Shown here: one piece after another, positions 19,050 to 27,169 of the stretch | How positions within the stretch are numbered: the stretch's first letter is position 1 | Layout: each line of letters begins with the position of its first letter | Assembly (NCBI RefSeq): GCF_022879575.1 | Contig: NZ_CP084260.1 | Location: forward strand, 1,674,001-1,738,000 | Direction of reading: 5' to 3' | Length of the DNA: 64,000 nt | Source: Caballeronia sp. SL2Y3 | Lineage (GTDB): Bacteria; Pseudomonadota; Gammaproteobacteria; Burkholderiales; Burkholderiaceae | Notes under the pieces: model-generated | What the model was told of the DNA's origin: nothing | Seen by the model: the letters and a program-made list of their open reading frames with translations, nothing else | Databases searched by the model: none | Position numbers and translations under genes: made by a program

Positions 19050-19400
19050 TCAATGCCAGCCGTGACGCCCGTGGTCTCCGTGGCCGTGCTCCTCGTGGCC
19101 ATACGCATGGCCGCGGCCGTGATACCGATACCAGTCGTCGCGATCCCAATAGCGACGCCCGTCCCAGTAACGATCGCCGTGCCAGCCGATCACGACGGCC
19201 GGCTGCGCATAGACCGGCGGCGGCGGCGCGTACACGACGGGCGGCGGAGGCGGCGCATACACCGGCGCCGGCGCGACGTAGACCGGCGCGGGCACCCCGA
19301 TGTTCACGCCCACCGACACTCCCGCCATTGCCGCGCCCGACACCGTCAAGCCGCCGAGCACGAGCGCATACGCCACGGAAGCCTTCGAAACCTTGTTCAT
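19050..19400 (-). CDS. exported His/Gly-rich protein, paralogue 2
   Basis: A 116-residue exported protein. A signal peptide ends near residue 26 (GAAMA-GV). The mature part shares GVNIGVPAPVYVAPAPVYAP and VIGWHGDRYWDGRRYW with the gene at 18467-18838, and ends in a His-rich tail (GHEEHGHGDHGRHGWH). I chose the start at 19400 because it directly precedes a signal peptide and a purine-rich AGGTGGG lies upstream. The pair probably arose by tandem duplication. A periplasmic metal-binding or surface role is possible but unproven. Confidence 0.8.
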   Translation of the reverse strand: MNKVSKASVAYALVLGGLTVSGAAMAGVSVGVNIGVPAPVYVAPAPVYAPPPPPVVYAPPPPVYAQPAVVIGWHGDRYWDGRRYWDRDDWYRYHGRGHAYGHEEHGHGDHGRHGWH

Positions 19401-19525
19401 GTGAAGCCCACCTCGATGGGATGTTTGTTGTGTTGAATCGACTATATCGAACGATTTGCCAGACAGTTGTTCGAGTTCGTAACCTCGCGTTACCAGCCAG
19501 AAAAGCCAAGCGCTGCCGCGCCAAA

Positions 19526-19554
19526 AACAAACGGCGGCCCACGCAGGGCCGCCG
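19526..19554 (-). terminator. terminator of the MFS transporter gene
   Basis: Perfect 9-bp stem CGGCGGCCC/GGGCCGCCG (19532-19540 with 19546-19554), followed on the minus strand by TTTGTTTTTGG. Confidence 0.85.
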
Positions 19555-19578
19555 CGATAGTACCGCATGTCATACCAA

Positions 19579-20895
19579 TCAGTTGGGCAGTTCCTGGCCC
19601 TTCGTTTCCGGCGCGAACGGAATGACCGCGAGGCCGATCAAAAACGCAATGCCCGTGAGCGCGATCGGCACGCCGAGCGTCTTCATGTTCAGAACCATCG
19701 CGCCGATCCCGAAGTTCACGATCGCGCCGAAGAAACGCCCGATCGACGTGCAGAAAGCGAACGCCGTCGCCCGCACGCGGGTCTCGAACTGCTCGGGGAG
19801 CCAGAGGCTGAAGAGCGCGAAGTTGCCGCCGAAGAAGCCGAGCACGAACAGAAGCGCGATGAACGGCACGAGCCCGTTGTTCAGATAGAACGCCCAGCCG
19901 AACGACAGCGCGATGGACGCCGCCATGCCGACGAAGTACACCGCGAGCGTCTTGCGCCGGCCGATGCGCTCGGCCATCGGCGGCAGCGCGAGACAGCCGA
20001 TGATCGTGCCGATGGACAAGAGCCCCGTCGCGATCGACGCCATGCGCGCGGCTTCGGGCTTGCTCATGCCGGCGCGCGTCGCAAGCTGAATGACCGCCGA
20101 CGGTTCATACACCGCGCCGGCCCACAGCCCGATGATCGCCACCGTCAGCAGCACGGCCGCGACGATGGTGCGCTTGCGATACTGCGCCGAGAAAATGGCG
20201 CGCAGCGGACTCTGATGCTTGACCGCGGGTGCCGCCGTGGCTTCGGCGCGCTCCCACTTGTCGGTTTCCTTGACGCGCGTCAGCACGAGAATCGACACGA
20301 CGACCGGAAACAGCCCGACGAGAAACATCGCGCGCCAGCCGAACGCCGCGCCGATGGTGTAGTTCAGCGCCGCCGCGAGAAAAAAGCCCGCGTAGTAGCC
20401 GGTTTGCAGATAGCCCGCGCCCATTTTGCGGCGGTCTTCCGGCCATGCTTCCGCGACGTAGGTCCCGGCGAGCGCCCACTCCCCGCCTATGCCGACGCCG
20501 GCGAAGAAGCGGTAGATGCCGAGCGCCCAGACCGTGTGCGCGGTGGCGGCCAGCCCGGTGAAGATGGCGAACGTGAAGATGGTCGCTGCGAGCACCTTGG
20601 TGCGCCCGAAGCGGTCGGCGAGCGGCCCCCAGATGAACGACAGTCCCCATCCGACCAGAAACAGCGCGAAAAGAATCGATCCGGCGAGACCGACGTTCGC
20701 GGGCGTCGCGGCATAGCCGGAGCGCGGCAGCAGCTCGGTCAGCGCCGGCGCGAGCACGAGCGCGTAAATGAACGAGTCCATCCCGTCGAGCGTCCAGCCC
20801 GCCCATGCGCCCCAGAAGCCGGTGATTTGCGAACGGTTGAGCGGTGTCCTCGTGGCGCGCATGGCGCTGATCGGTCGATCTAGCGTGCTTGGCAT
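19579..20895 (-). CDS. MFS transporter, putative malonate/carboxylate carrier
   Basis: A 438-residue major facilitator with about 12 hydrophobic segments and MFS motifs: GPLADRFGRTK in the loop after helix 2, the RFFAGVGIGGEWALAGTYVAE region, and PPMAERIGRRKT after helix 8. It resembles carboxylate/aromatic-acid proton symporters. It is transcribed away from the GntR regulator and mdc operon, which lacks the usual malonate transporter genes, so malonate uptake is a reasonable inference. Residues 1-25 are cytosolic. Confidence 0.85.
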   Translation of the reverse strand: MPSTLDRPISAMRATRTPLNRSQITGFWGAWAGWTLDGMDSFIYALVLAPALTELLPRSGYAATPANVGLAGSILFALFLVGWGLSFIWGPLADRFGRTKVLAATIFTFAIFTGLAATAHTVWALGIYRFFAGVGIGGEWALAGTYVAEAWPEDRRKMGAGYLQTGYYAGFFLAAALNYTIGAAFGWRAMFLVGLFPVVVSILVLTRVKETDKWERAEATAAPAVKHQSPLRAIFSAQYRKRTIVAAVLLTVAIIGLWAGAVYEPSAVIQLATRAGMSKPEAARMASIATGLLSIGTIIGCLALPPMAERIGRRKTLAVYFVGMAASIALSFGWAFYLNNGLVPFIALLFVLGFFGGNFALFSLWLPEQFETRVRATAFAFCTSIGRFFGAIVNFGIGAMVLNMKTLGVPIALTGIAFLIGLAVIPFAPETKGQELPN

Positions 20896-21062
20896 GGCGT
20901 GTCTCTCCTTTCTCTGCAGGTCGGCAACTGACGGAAATTTCGACGCGCGTGTTATCGGTTCGAGTGTCGGCGTCTAGGGAAAGCACCGTAGTTCGGCGTA
21001 CGGTTTTATATATAATATTTGAACAACGGGACGCGACAACCCCGCACTTTCACCTAGCAGCC
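20896..21062. promoter_or_regulatory. divergent promoter region, MFS carrier / mdc operon
   Basis: The 167-base gap separates the leftward MFS gene from the rightward regulator and mdc genes. A consensus TATAAT lies at 21011-21016 for the rightward unit within an A+T-rich block (TTTTATATATAATATTT), but no clear -35 is seen. An inverted repeat CCGTA-GTTCGGCG-TACGG (20986-21003) overlaps the expected -35 position and is a candidate operator for the adjacent GntR protein. Confidence 0.5.
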
Positions 21063-21845
21063 ATGTCGACAAATCTCTCTTCACAAGCGGCTTCGTTTCG
21101 CGACGCGCAGTTCGAGCCGCGCCAGAGCACCTCGCGCTTCATCGCGGATGCGTTGCGCGCCGCCATCGTCGAAGGCTCGCTCACGCCCGGCGAGCCGCTG
21201 CGTCAGGATGCGATCGCCCGGCAGTTCTCGGTGAGCGCGATACCCGTGCGCGAAGCCTTCCGGCAACTGGAAAGCGAAGGCTGGGTAAAGATCGAGCCGA
21301 ATCGCGGCGCCGCGGTCAGCCCGCAATCGGCGGACGAAGCGCGCGAGATCTACGAGATTCGCGCATCGCTCGAAAGTCTCGCCATCGGCATCGCCATCGC
21401 GCACCACACGCCGGACACGCTCGCGGAATGCAAACGGCTGCTCGAAGCCGCCGAGAACGAGCCGGACCCCGCGCTCTACGTCATGCGCAACGAGCAGTTC
21501 CATACGAGCCTGTACGCGCCGGCTAATCGCCCGCATCTGATGGAGCTGATCGGCCAGATGCATCGGCGCGGCGTGCGGTATCTGCGTCTCAAGCTCGGCT
21601 TGCCGATCCACAAGGATTCCTCCGATGCCGAGCACCGCGCGATCTTCGATGCGCTCGCCGCACGCGACATCGAAGCTGCGCAGACGCTCGTCGCACGCCA
21701 CTTGCTCGCGACGGGCGAGCTGATTCACCGCTTTCTCGCCGATGCGCAGGCGCTCGCTGCAACGAAAGAGGTGAAAAACAAGCGCCGCGCGCGTGCTTCC
21801 GCCGCTCAATCCTCACGAACGTCTTCCCGACAGGCCGACCGATGA
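21063..21845 (+). CDS. GntR/FCD-family regulator of malonate genes
   Basis: A 260-residue transcription factor. An N-terminal winged helix (about 20-90, with LRQDAIARQFSVSAIPVREAFRQLE) is followed by an all-alpha FCD ligand domain (about 95-230). The last 25 residues are Arg/Ser-rich. It is first in the mdc operon, its stop overlapping the mdcA start in ATGA. GntR proteins called MdcY control mdc genes in Acinetobacter; the same job here, with malonate or malonyl-CoA as ligand, is inference from position. The start follows CACCTAGCAGCC without a strong Shine-Dalgarno. Confidence 0.88.
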   Translation: MSTNLSSQAASFRDAQFEPRQSTSRFIADALRAAIVEGSLTPGEPLRQDAIARQFSVSAIPVREAFRQLESEGWVKIEPNRGAAVSPQSADEAREIYEIRASLESLAIGIAIAHHTPDTLAECKRLLEAAENEPDPALYVMRNEQFHTSLYAPANRPHLMELIGQMHRRGVRYLRLKLGLPIHKDSSDAEHRAIFDALAARDIEAAQTLVARHLLATGELIHRFLADAQALAATKEVKNKRRARASAAQSSRTSSRQADR

Positions 21846-23518
21846 ATTCGTCCCCTTCCGCCGATGCCCTCACGCCATCCCGAAGCTGGAACACGCGCGC
21901 CCAGGAAAAAGCGCGCCGCCTGAAGCTGATCGAGCCGTGGCTCGACGGTCCGGTGCTCGACAGCGAACGCATCGTGGACGCGCTGCATGCGTTGATCGTC
22001 ACGGGCGACCGCGTCGCGCTCGAAGGGAACAACCAGAAGCAGGCGGATTTTCTGTCGCGCGCCTTCGCGCGGCTCGATCCCGAGCGCGTGCACGACGTGC
22101 ATCTGCTGATTTCGAGCATCAGCCGGCCCGAGCATCTGACGCTCTTCGAACAGGGCATCGCGCGCAAGGTCGATTTCGCCTATGCCGGCCCGCAGAGCCT
22201 GCGCGTCGCGCAACTGCTGGAAGACGGGCTGCTCGAAATCGGCGCGATTTATACGTACATCGAACTGTACGCGCGCATGTTCATCGATCTGACGCCGAAC
22301 GTCGCGCTCGTCTGCGCGGAGAAGGCGGACCGCCACGGCAATCTGTACACCGGCGCGAACACCGAAGACACGCCGACCATCGTGGAAGCGGCCGCGTTCC
22401 GGCATGGCATCGTGATCGCGCAGGTCAACGAAATCGTCGACGAACTGCCGCGCGTCGATATTCCCGGCTCGTGGGTCGACGTGATCGTGAAGGCGGACCG
22501 GCCGTTCGCCGTCGAGCCGCTTTTCACGCGCGATCCGCGCCATATCGGTGAGCTGCAAATCCTGATGGCGATGATGACGATTCGCGGCATCTACGCGCGC
22601 TACGGCGTCACGTCGCTGAACCACGGCATCGGCTTCGACACGGCGGCCATCGAACTGCTTCTGCCGACGTACGGCGAATCGCTCGGCCTGAAGGGCAAGG
22701 TCTGCACGCACTGGGCGCTCAATCCGCACCCGACGCTGATTCCCGCCATCGAAAGCGGCTGGGTCGAAAGCGTGCACTGCTTTGGCAGCGAGGTCGGCAT
22801 GGAGAAGTACATCGCGGCGCGCCCGGACGTGTTCTTCACCGGACGCGACGGCAGCCTGCGCTCGAATCGCGTGTTCTGTCAGCTTGCGGGACAGTATGGC
22901 GTCGATCTCTTCATCGGCTCGACCTTGCAGATGGACGCTGACGCGAATTCATCGACCGTCACGCTCGGACGGCTCGCGGGCTTCGGCGGCGCGCCGAACA
23001 TGGGCCACGATCCGCGCGGACGCCGACATTCGAGCGAGGCGTGGCTCAAGCTCCTGAAAAACGACGGCCCGAATCCGGCCATCGCACGGGGACACAAGCT
23101 CGTCGTGCAGACCGCCGAGACGTACAAGAAAGGCGGCGAGCCGACCATCGTGGATGCGCTCGACGCCATCGCCGTCGGCGAAAAGAGCCGCATGCCGATC
23201 GCGCCCGTGATGATCTACGGCGACGACGTCACGCATGTGGTGACGGAAGAAGGCATCGCCTACCTGCACGCGGCCGAAGGCATCGACGAACGGCGCGCGG
23301 CGCTCGCCGCCGTGGCCGGCGTGACGCCCATCGGCATGCGCGCCGATGCGAACAAGACGGCCGAGCTGCGGCGGCGCGGCATCGTCGCGTTCCCGGAAGA
23401 CCTCGGCGTGCGGCGCGGCGACGCGAAACGCTCGCTCCTCGCCGCGCGCAGCATCGACGATCTCGTCGCGTGGTCGGGCGGTCTGTATGCGCCGCCCGCG
23501 CGCTTCAGAAGCTGGTGA
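21842..23518 (+). CDS. mdcA: malonate decarboxylase alpha subunit
   Basis: Acetyl-S-ACP:malonate ACP transferase subunit of the biotin-independent malonate decarboxylase. It moves the acyl carrier protein onto malonate. The 558-residue length is normal, and the product aligns over its whole length with MdcA-type CoA transferases (start SRSWNTRAQEKARRL, end APPARFRSW). It overlaps the regulator stop by four bases and abuts mdcB, so expression is coupled. Malonyl-ACP made here is decarboxylated by MdcDE. Confidence 0.95.
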   Translation: MNSSPSADALTPSRSWNTRAQEKARRLKLIEPWLDGPVLDSERIVDALHALIVTGDRVALEGNNQKQADFLSRAFARLDPERVHDVHLLISSISRPEHLTLFEQGIARKVDFAYAGPQSLRVAQLLEDGLLEIGAIYTYIELYARMFIDLTPNVALVCAEKADRHGNLYTGANTEDTPTIVEAAAFRHGIVIAQVNEIVDELPRVDIPGSWVDVIVKADRPFAVEPLFTRDPRHIGELQILMAMMTIRGIYARYGVTSLNHGIGFDTAAIELLLPTYGESLGLKGKVCTHWALNPHPTLIPAIESGWVESVHCFGSEVGMEKYIAARPDVFFTGRDGSLRSNRVFCQLAGQYGVDLFIGSTLQMDADANSSTVTLGRLAGFGGAPNMGHDPRGRRHSSEAWLKLLKNDGPNPAIARGHKLVVQTAETYKKGGEPTIVDALDAIAVGEKSRMPIAPVMIYGDDVTHVVTEEGIAYLHAAEGIDERRAALAAVAGVTPIGMRADANKTAELRRRGIVAFPEDLGVRRGDAKRSLLAARSIDDLVAWSGGLYAPPARFRSW

Positions 23519-23523
23519 GCGCG

Positions 23524-24399
23524 ATGACCGCCGCCCTTCCCCTCCTTCGCGATGACGGGTGCCGGAGCGCGCGCGCCGCGCCTGCGCCTGTCATCGCCGA
23601 GCTCGCCGTCGATGCGCTGATCGCCGAGGCGCGTCTCACGCCGAAGCCCGCGCTCGTCGACGAACGCGGCAGCGGCGCGCATCGCGATCTCGATCTCGAC
23701 ACGATGCTGCGCTCGGCGCACGCGCTGCATCCGACGTTTCTCGCCATCGCGCGGGCCGCGTCGGGCGTGGCGCCGTCGCAGGCGTTGCGCGAACGGCTCG
23801 CGCGCATCGGCCGCGAAGGCGAAGCCGCGATGCTGCGCGCGACCGGCGGCAGCAATGCGCATCGCGGCGCGATCTGGATCGTCGGCTTGTTGTGCGCGGG
23901 CGCCGCGATGCATGCGCCCGGCGACAGCGAGGCGATCTGCGCGTCGGCGGCGTGCATCGCGCGCTACGACGACCGCTTCGCGCCCGCGTCCGCAAAGGCG
24001 AGCCACGGCGCACGCGTGACGGCGCGCTTTCGTGTCGCGGGCGCGCGCGGCGAAGCGCGCGAGGGCTTTCCGCACGCGTTGCGAATGGGCTTGCCGGCGC
24101 TCGCCGATGCGCGCCGCCGCGGCCTCTCCGACACTCACGCGCGGCTCGACGCGCTCGTCGCCATCATGGCCTCGCTCGACGATACGTGCCTCTTGCATCG
24201 CGGCGGCATGGAAGCGCTCGCCGTCGCGAAAGACGGCGCGCGGTGCGTGATCGACCACGGCGGGTTGGCGCATGCAGCGGGACGCGCGGCGCTCGCGCGG
24301 CTCGACGCGGACTTGCTGGCGCTGAACGCATCGCCGGGCGGCGCGGCCGACCTGCTTGCCGCCACGCTCTTTCTCGACAGCCTCGGGCAATCGTCCTGA
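23524..24399 (+). CDS. mdcB: triphosphoribosyl-dephospho-CoA synthase
   Basis: Makes the prosthetic-group precursor 2'-(5''-triphosphoribosyl)-3'-dephospho-CoA from ATP and dephospho-CoA. The 291-residue product has the CitG/MdcB fold with LTPKPALVDERGSGAHRDLD near 35-54 and GGSNAHRGAIW near 108-118. I chose the ATG at 23524; a GTG three codons earlier (23515) overlaps the mdcA stop and is possible. Together with MdcG it activates the carrier protein MdcC. Confidence 0.92.
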   Translation: MTAALPLLRDDGCRSARAAPAPVIAELAVDALIAEARLTPKPALVDERGSGAHRDLDLDTMLRSAHALHPTFLAIARAASGVAPSQALRERLARIGREGEAAMLRATGGSNAHRGAIWIVGLLCAGAAMHAPGDSEAICASAACIARYDDRFAPASAKASHGARVTARFRVAGARGEAREGFPHALRMGLPALADARRRGLSDTHARLDALVAIMASLDDTCLLHRGGMEALAVAKDGARCVIDHGGLAHAAGRAALARLDADLLALNASPGGAADLLAATLFLDSLGQSS

Positions 24400-24420
24400 A
24401 ACGCAACCAGAGGAACGAAG

Positions 24421-24735
24421 ATGGAAAACATGCGATACGAATACCCCGCGAAACGGCCCGTCACGCGCCGCGCGCACGTCGGCGTGGTCGGATCGGGCGA
24501 TCTCGAAGTGCTGCTCACGCCATCGCAGACGGCCAACGCGGAAGTGGTGATCCGCACGAGCGTCGACGGCTACGAGCACGTATGGAAAAGCGTGCTCGAC
24601 CGCTTCTTCCAGCGCTACGACGGTGCCGCGAAATTCGAACTCAACGACTTCGGCGCGACGCCCGGCGTCGTGATGCTGCGCCTTTCGGAAGCGGCAGAAG
24701 CCAGCGACGCGCAGGAACAGGGAGAGGCGCGATGA
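24421..24735 (+). CDS. mdcC: malonate decarboxylase acyl carrier protein
   Basis: Delta subunit of 104 residues. S25 in VGSGDLEVLL matches the serine that carries the phosphoribosyl-dephospho-CoA arm in characterised MdcC proteins. It shuttles acetyl and malonyl groups between MdcA and MdcDE. GAGGAACGAAG precedes the ATG, and its stop overlaps the mdcD start in ATGA. Confidence 0.94.
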   Translation: MENMRYEYPAKRPVTRRAHVGVVGSGDLEVLLTPSQTANAEVVIRTSVDGYEHVWKSVLDRFFQRYDGAAKFELNDFGATPGVVMLRLSEAAEASDAQEQGEAR

Positions 24736-25589
24736 ATGCACACGACACGTTTCTCGCGCGGCACAGCTTCATCGAAATGACGGCGCGCGAACGCGCCCGC
24801 GCCTTGCTCGATGCGGGCACGTACCGCGAACTGCTCGGCCCGTTCGACCGCCTCGAATCGCCGTGGCTCGCCATGCAGAACATCGTCTGCCAGTCCGACG
24901 ACGGCGCGGTGATCGCACGCGGCACGCTCGGCGGCGAGCCGGCCGTCATCGCGGCCATCGAGCCGGCGTTTCAGGGCGGCAGCATCGGCGAAGTCTCGGG
25001 CGCGAAGATCGCGGCCGCGCTCGAACTTGCGCTCGGCGAACTCGAAGCGGGTCGCGCGATTCGTCCGGTGATCCTCTTCGAAACCGGCGGCGTGCGCTTA
25101 CAGGAGGCGAACCTCGGCCTCGCGGCGATCGCGGAGATTCAGGCGGCTATCGTCGCGCTGCGGCGGCATGTGCCGGTGGTCGGCGTGATCGGCGGGATGG
25201 TCGGCTGCTTCGGCGGCATGTCGCTCGCTGCGGCCCTGTGCACGGAACTCGTGATGACGCGGCAGGCGCGGCTCGGCATGAACGGCCCGGAAGTGATCGA
25301 GCAGGAAGCGGGCATCGAGGAACTGGACGCCGGAGATCGCCGGCTCATCTGGTCGATGATCGGCGGCGAAGAGCGCGTGGCGGTCGGGCTGGCGGATACG
25401 CTCGTCGAAGACGATACGGCGCAGGTTCGCGACGCGGTGCTCGCGGCGTTCGCGCGGGGCATGCCGGCGCGGCATCGCAGCGAGGACGTGGACGGGTTCA
25501 TCGAACGCCTTGCGCGCGTGAATCCGGATGCGATCGATCCCGACACGCTGCGCGCGCTGTGGAACCAGACTAGAGGATTGCAACGATGA
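24732..25589 (+). CDS. mdcD: malonate decarboxylase beta subunit
   Basis: Carboxyltransferase-like subunit of 285 residues that decarboxylates malonyl-S-MdcC with MdcE. The crotonase-like oxyanion region is visible (FQGGSIGEVSGAKI near 77-90, and VGVIGGMVGCFGGMSLAAAL near 149-168). The start overlaps mdcC and the end overlaps mdcE, each by four bases. The length is normal for MdcD. Confidence 0.94.
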   Translation: MNAHDTFLARHSFIEMTARERARALLDAGTYRELLGPFDRLESPWLAMQNIVCQSDDGAVIARGTLGGEPAVIAAIEPAFQGGSIGEVSGAKIAAALELALGELEAGRAIRPVILFETGGVRLQEANLGLAAIAEIQAAIVALRRHVPVVGVIGGMVGCFGGMSLAAALCTELVMTRQARLGMNGPEVIEQEAGIEELDAGDRRLIWSMIGGEERVAVGLADTLVEDDTAQVRDAVLAAFARGMPARHRSEDVDGFIERLARVNPDAIDPDTLRALWNQTRGLQR

Positions 25590-26410
25590 GCACGATCAAC
25601 GCCATGACTTCGCGCGGCGCGTGCTGGCTGGATGCGCTAACGACGGCACCTGCCGACGCCGAAAGCGGCCCGGTCCGCGCGCGCGACGGCGAACTGGATG
25701 GCGCTGCGGCGCGCTTCATCGCCGTGGTGCCCGATCCGCACAACCGCTTCCCGCGCGCGACCGAGAACGTGGTCGGGCTCGAACAGGGCTGGCTGCTCGC
25801 GCGCGCGGTGCGCGAGGTGATCGACGCCGACCGCGACGCCGAGTCCAGGCGGCCTATCGTCGCCATCGTCGATGTGAAGAGCCAGGCGTACGGACGGCGC
25901 GAGGAGTTGCTCGGCATCCATCTCGCGTGCGCCGCCGCGGTGGATGCCTACGCGAGCGCGCGGCTCGCCGGGCATCCGGTGATCGCGCTGATCGTCGGGC
26001 CGGCGATGTCGGGCGCGTATCTCGCGCACGGCTATCAGGCGAACCGGATCGTCGCTCTCGATGCGTCGGGCACGGCGGTGCACGCCATGGGCAAGGAAGC
26101 GGCGGCGCGCGTCACGCGGCGCAGCGTCGAGAGCCTCGATGCGCTCGGCGATACGGTCTTGCCGATGTCGTACAAGATGAGCGCGTACGCGAAGCTCGGA
26201 CTGCTGCACGAACTGATCGAAGGCGTGAATGCGGATGCGCCTTCAGAGGCGGATATCGAACGCGTCAAGGCATCGCTGGCTGCGGCGGTTGTAGATGCGC
26301 GTGGCGGACCGCGCGATTTATCGAACCGGCTGGCGTCGGCGGATGCGAAGCGCACGCGGGCGGCGTCGGTGGAAGTGCGGCGGCGGATGCGCGAGCAATG
26401 GGAGCGGTGA
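25586..26410 (+). CDS. mdcE: malonate decarboxylase gamma subunit
   Basis: The second carboxyltransferase subunit, 274 residues. It has VVPDPHNRFPRATENVVGLEQ (shown in part), PIVAIVDVKSQAYGRREE near 89-106, and IVGPAMSGAYLAHGYQ near 138-153. It pairs with MdcD to release CO2 and leave acetyl-S-MdcC. It is followed by a 120-base gap, the only sizeable break in the operon. Confidence 0.94.
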   Translation: MSTINAMTSRGACWLDALTTAPADAESGPVRARDGELDGAAARFIAVVPDPHNRFPRATENVVGLEQGWLLARAVREVIDADRDAESRRPIVAIVDVKSQAYGRREELLGIHLACAAAVDAYASARLAGHPVIALIVGPAMSGAYLAHGYQANRIVALDASGTAVHAMGKEAAARVTRRSVESLDALGDTVLPMSYKMSAYAKLGLLHELIEGVNADAPSEADIERVKASLAAAVVDARGGPRDLSNRLASADAKRTRAASVEVRRRMREQWER

Positions 26411-26445
26411 TGGCGGACGAGTCGGGGCGTTTAGAGCGTTCGGGC

Positions 26446-26506
26446 GGTTGGGCGCATTCGGCCTGTGCGGCGTGTGCGGCGCTTCGGCGTGCCGCGCCGC
26501 CCAACC
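26446..26506 (+). repeat. intercistronic inverted repeat between mdcE and mdcG
   Basis: GGTTGGGCG (26446-26454) and CGCCCAACC (26498-26506) form a perfect 9-bp stem enclosing GC-rich sequence that can fold further. There is no T-run, so it is more likely an mRNA-stability or dosage element than a terminator. Confidence 0.45.
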
Positions 26507-26530
26507 ATCGGATAGGAAGTTGACCGCGCG

Positions 26531-27169
26531 ATGACCTCCCCGCCGCACGAACCGCGCCCGCACGACTTGCTGGCCTTGTCCCCGGCTGCCCCGCCCTTTC
26601 CCGACGCTCGCTCGTGGGTCGAAGCATCGCTCACTCGCGCGCCGTTCGTCGTCGTGCGGCGCGCGCCGCGCATGGGTAGCGCCATCGCCGTCGGCATACG
26701 CGGGACGACGCGCAGCGAGCGATTCGGCACGTGGGTCGAGGCGCGTGACATCGAGTGCGTGCTGACGCCCGAAGCATTGCGGCTGCGCGAGCCCGCCGCA
26801 TCGCGCAGAGACATGCCGGCCTTCGCGCTGTTGCGCGCCGTCGCGCCGATCTTCGACGCTTCGGGACTCGCCTGGGGCCCCGCCGGAAGCACGGGCTTCG
26901 AACTGGCGAGCGGCCAGCCGACGGTCACGGCAAGCAGCGATCTCGACGTGATCGTGCGAGCGCCCGAGCCGCTCTCGCACGCCGATGCGTCGCGTCTCTT
27001 GGATGCGCTCTCGCACGAAGCGCGCTGCGTCGGCACGCGTATCGACGTGCAAATCGAAACGACGGACGCCGCGTTCTCGCTTGCCGACTATGCCCGGCAA
27101 AACGTCCGCGTGCTGCTCCGTCACGCGGACGGTCCACGTCTCGCCGCCGATCCGTGGGCCGTGCCATGA
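26531..27169 (+). CDS. mdcG: phosphoribosyl-dephospho-CoA transferase
   Basis: Attaches the prosthetic group made by MdcB to serine 25 of MdcC. The 212-residue product starts with PRPHDLLALSP and contains a nucleotidyltransferase-like acidic motif (SSDLDVIVRAPEPLS near 136-150). AGGAAG lies upstream of the ATG. Its stop overlaps the mdcH start in ATGA. Length is normal. Confidence 0.92.
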   Translation: MTSPPHEPRPHDLLALSPAAPPFPDARSWVEASLTRAPFVVVRRAPRMGSAIAVGIRGTTRSERFGTWVEARDIECVLTPEALRLREPAASRRDMPAFALLRAVAPIFDASGLAWGPAGSTGFELASGQPTVTASSDLDVIVRAPEPLSHADASRLLDALSHEARCVGTRIDVQIETTDAAFSLADYARQNVRVLLRHADGPRLAADPWAVP

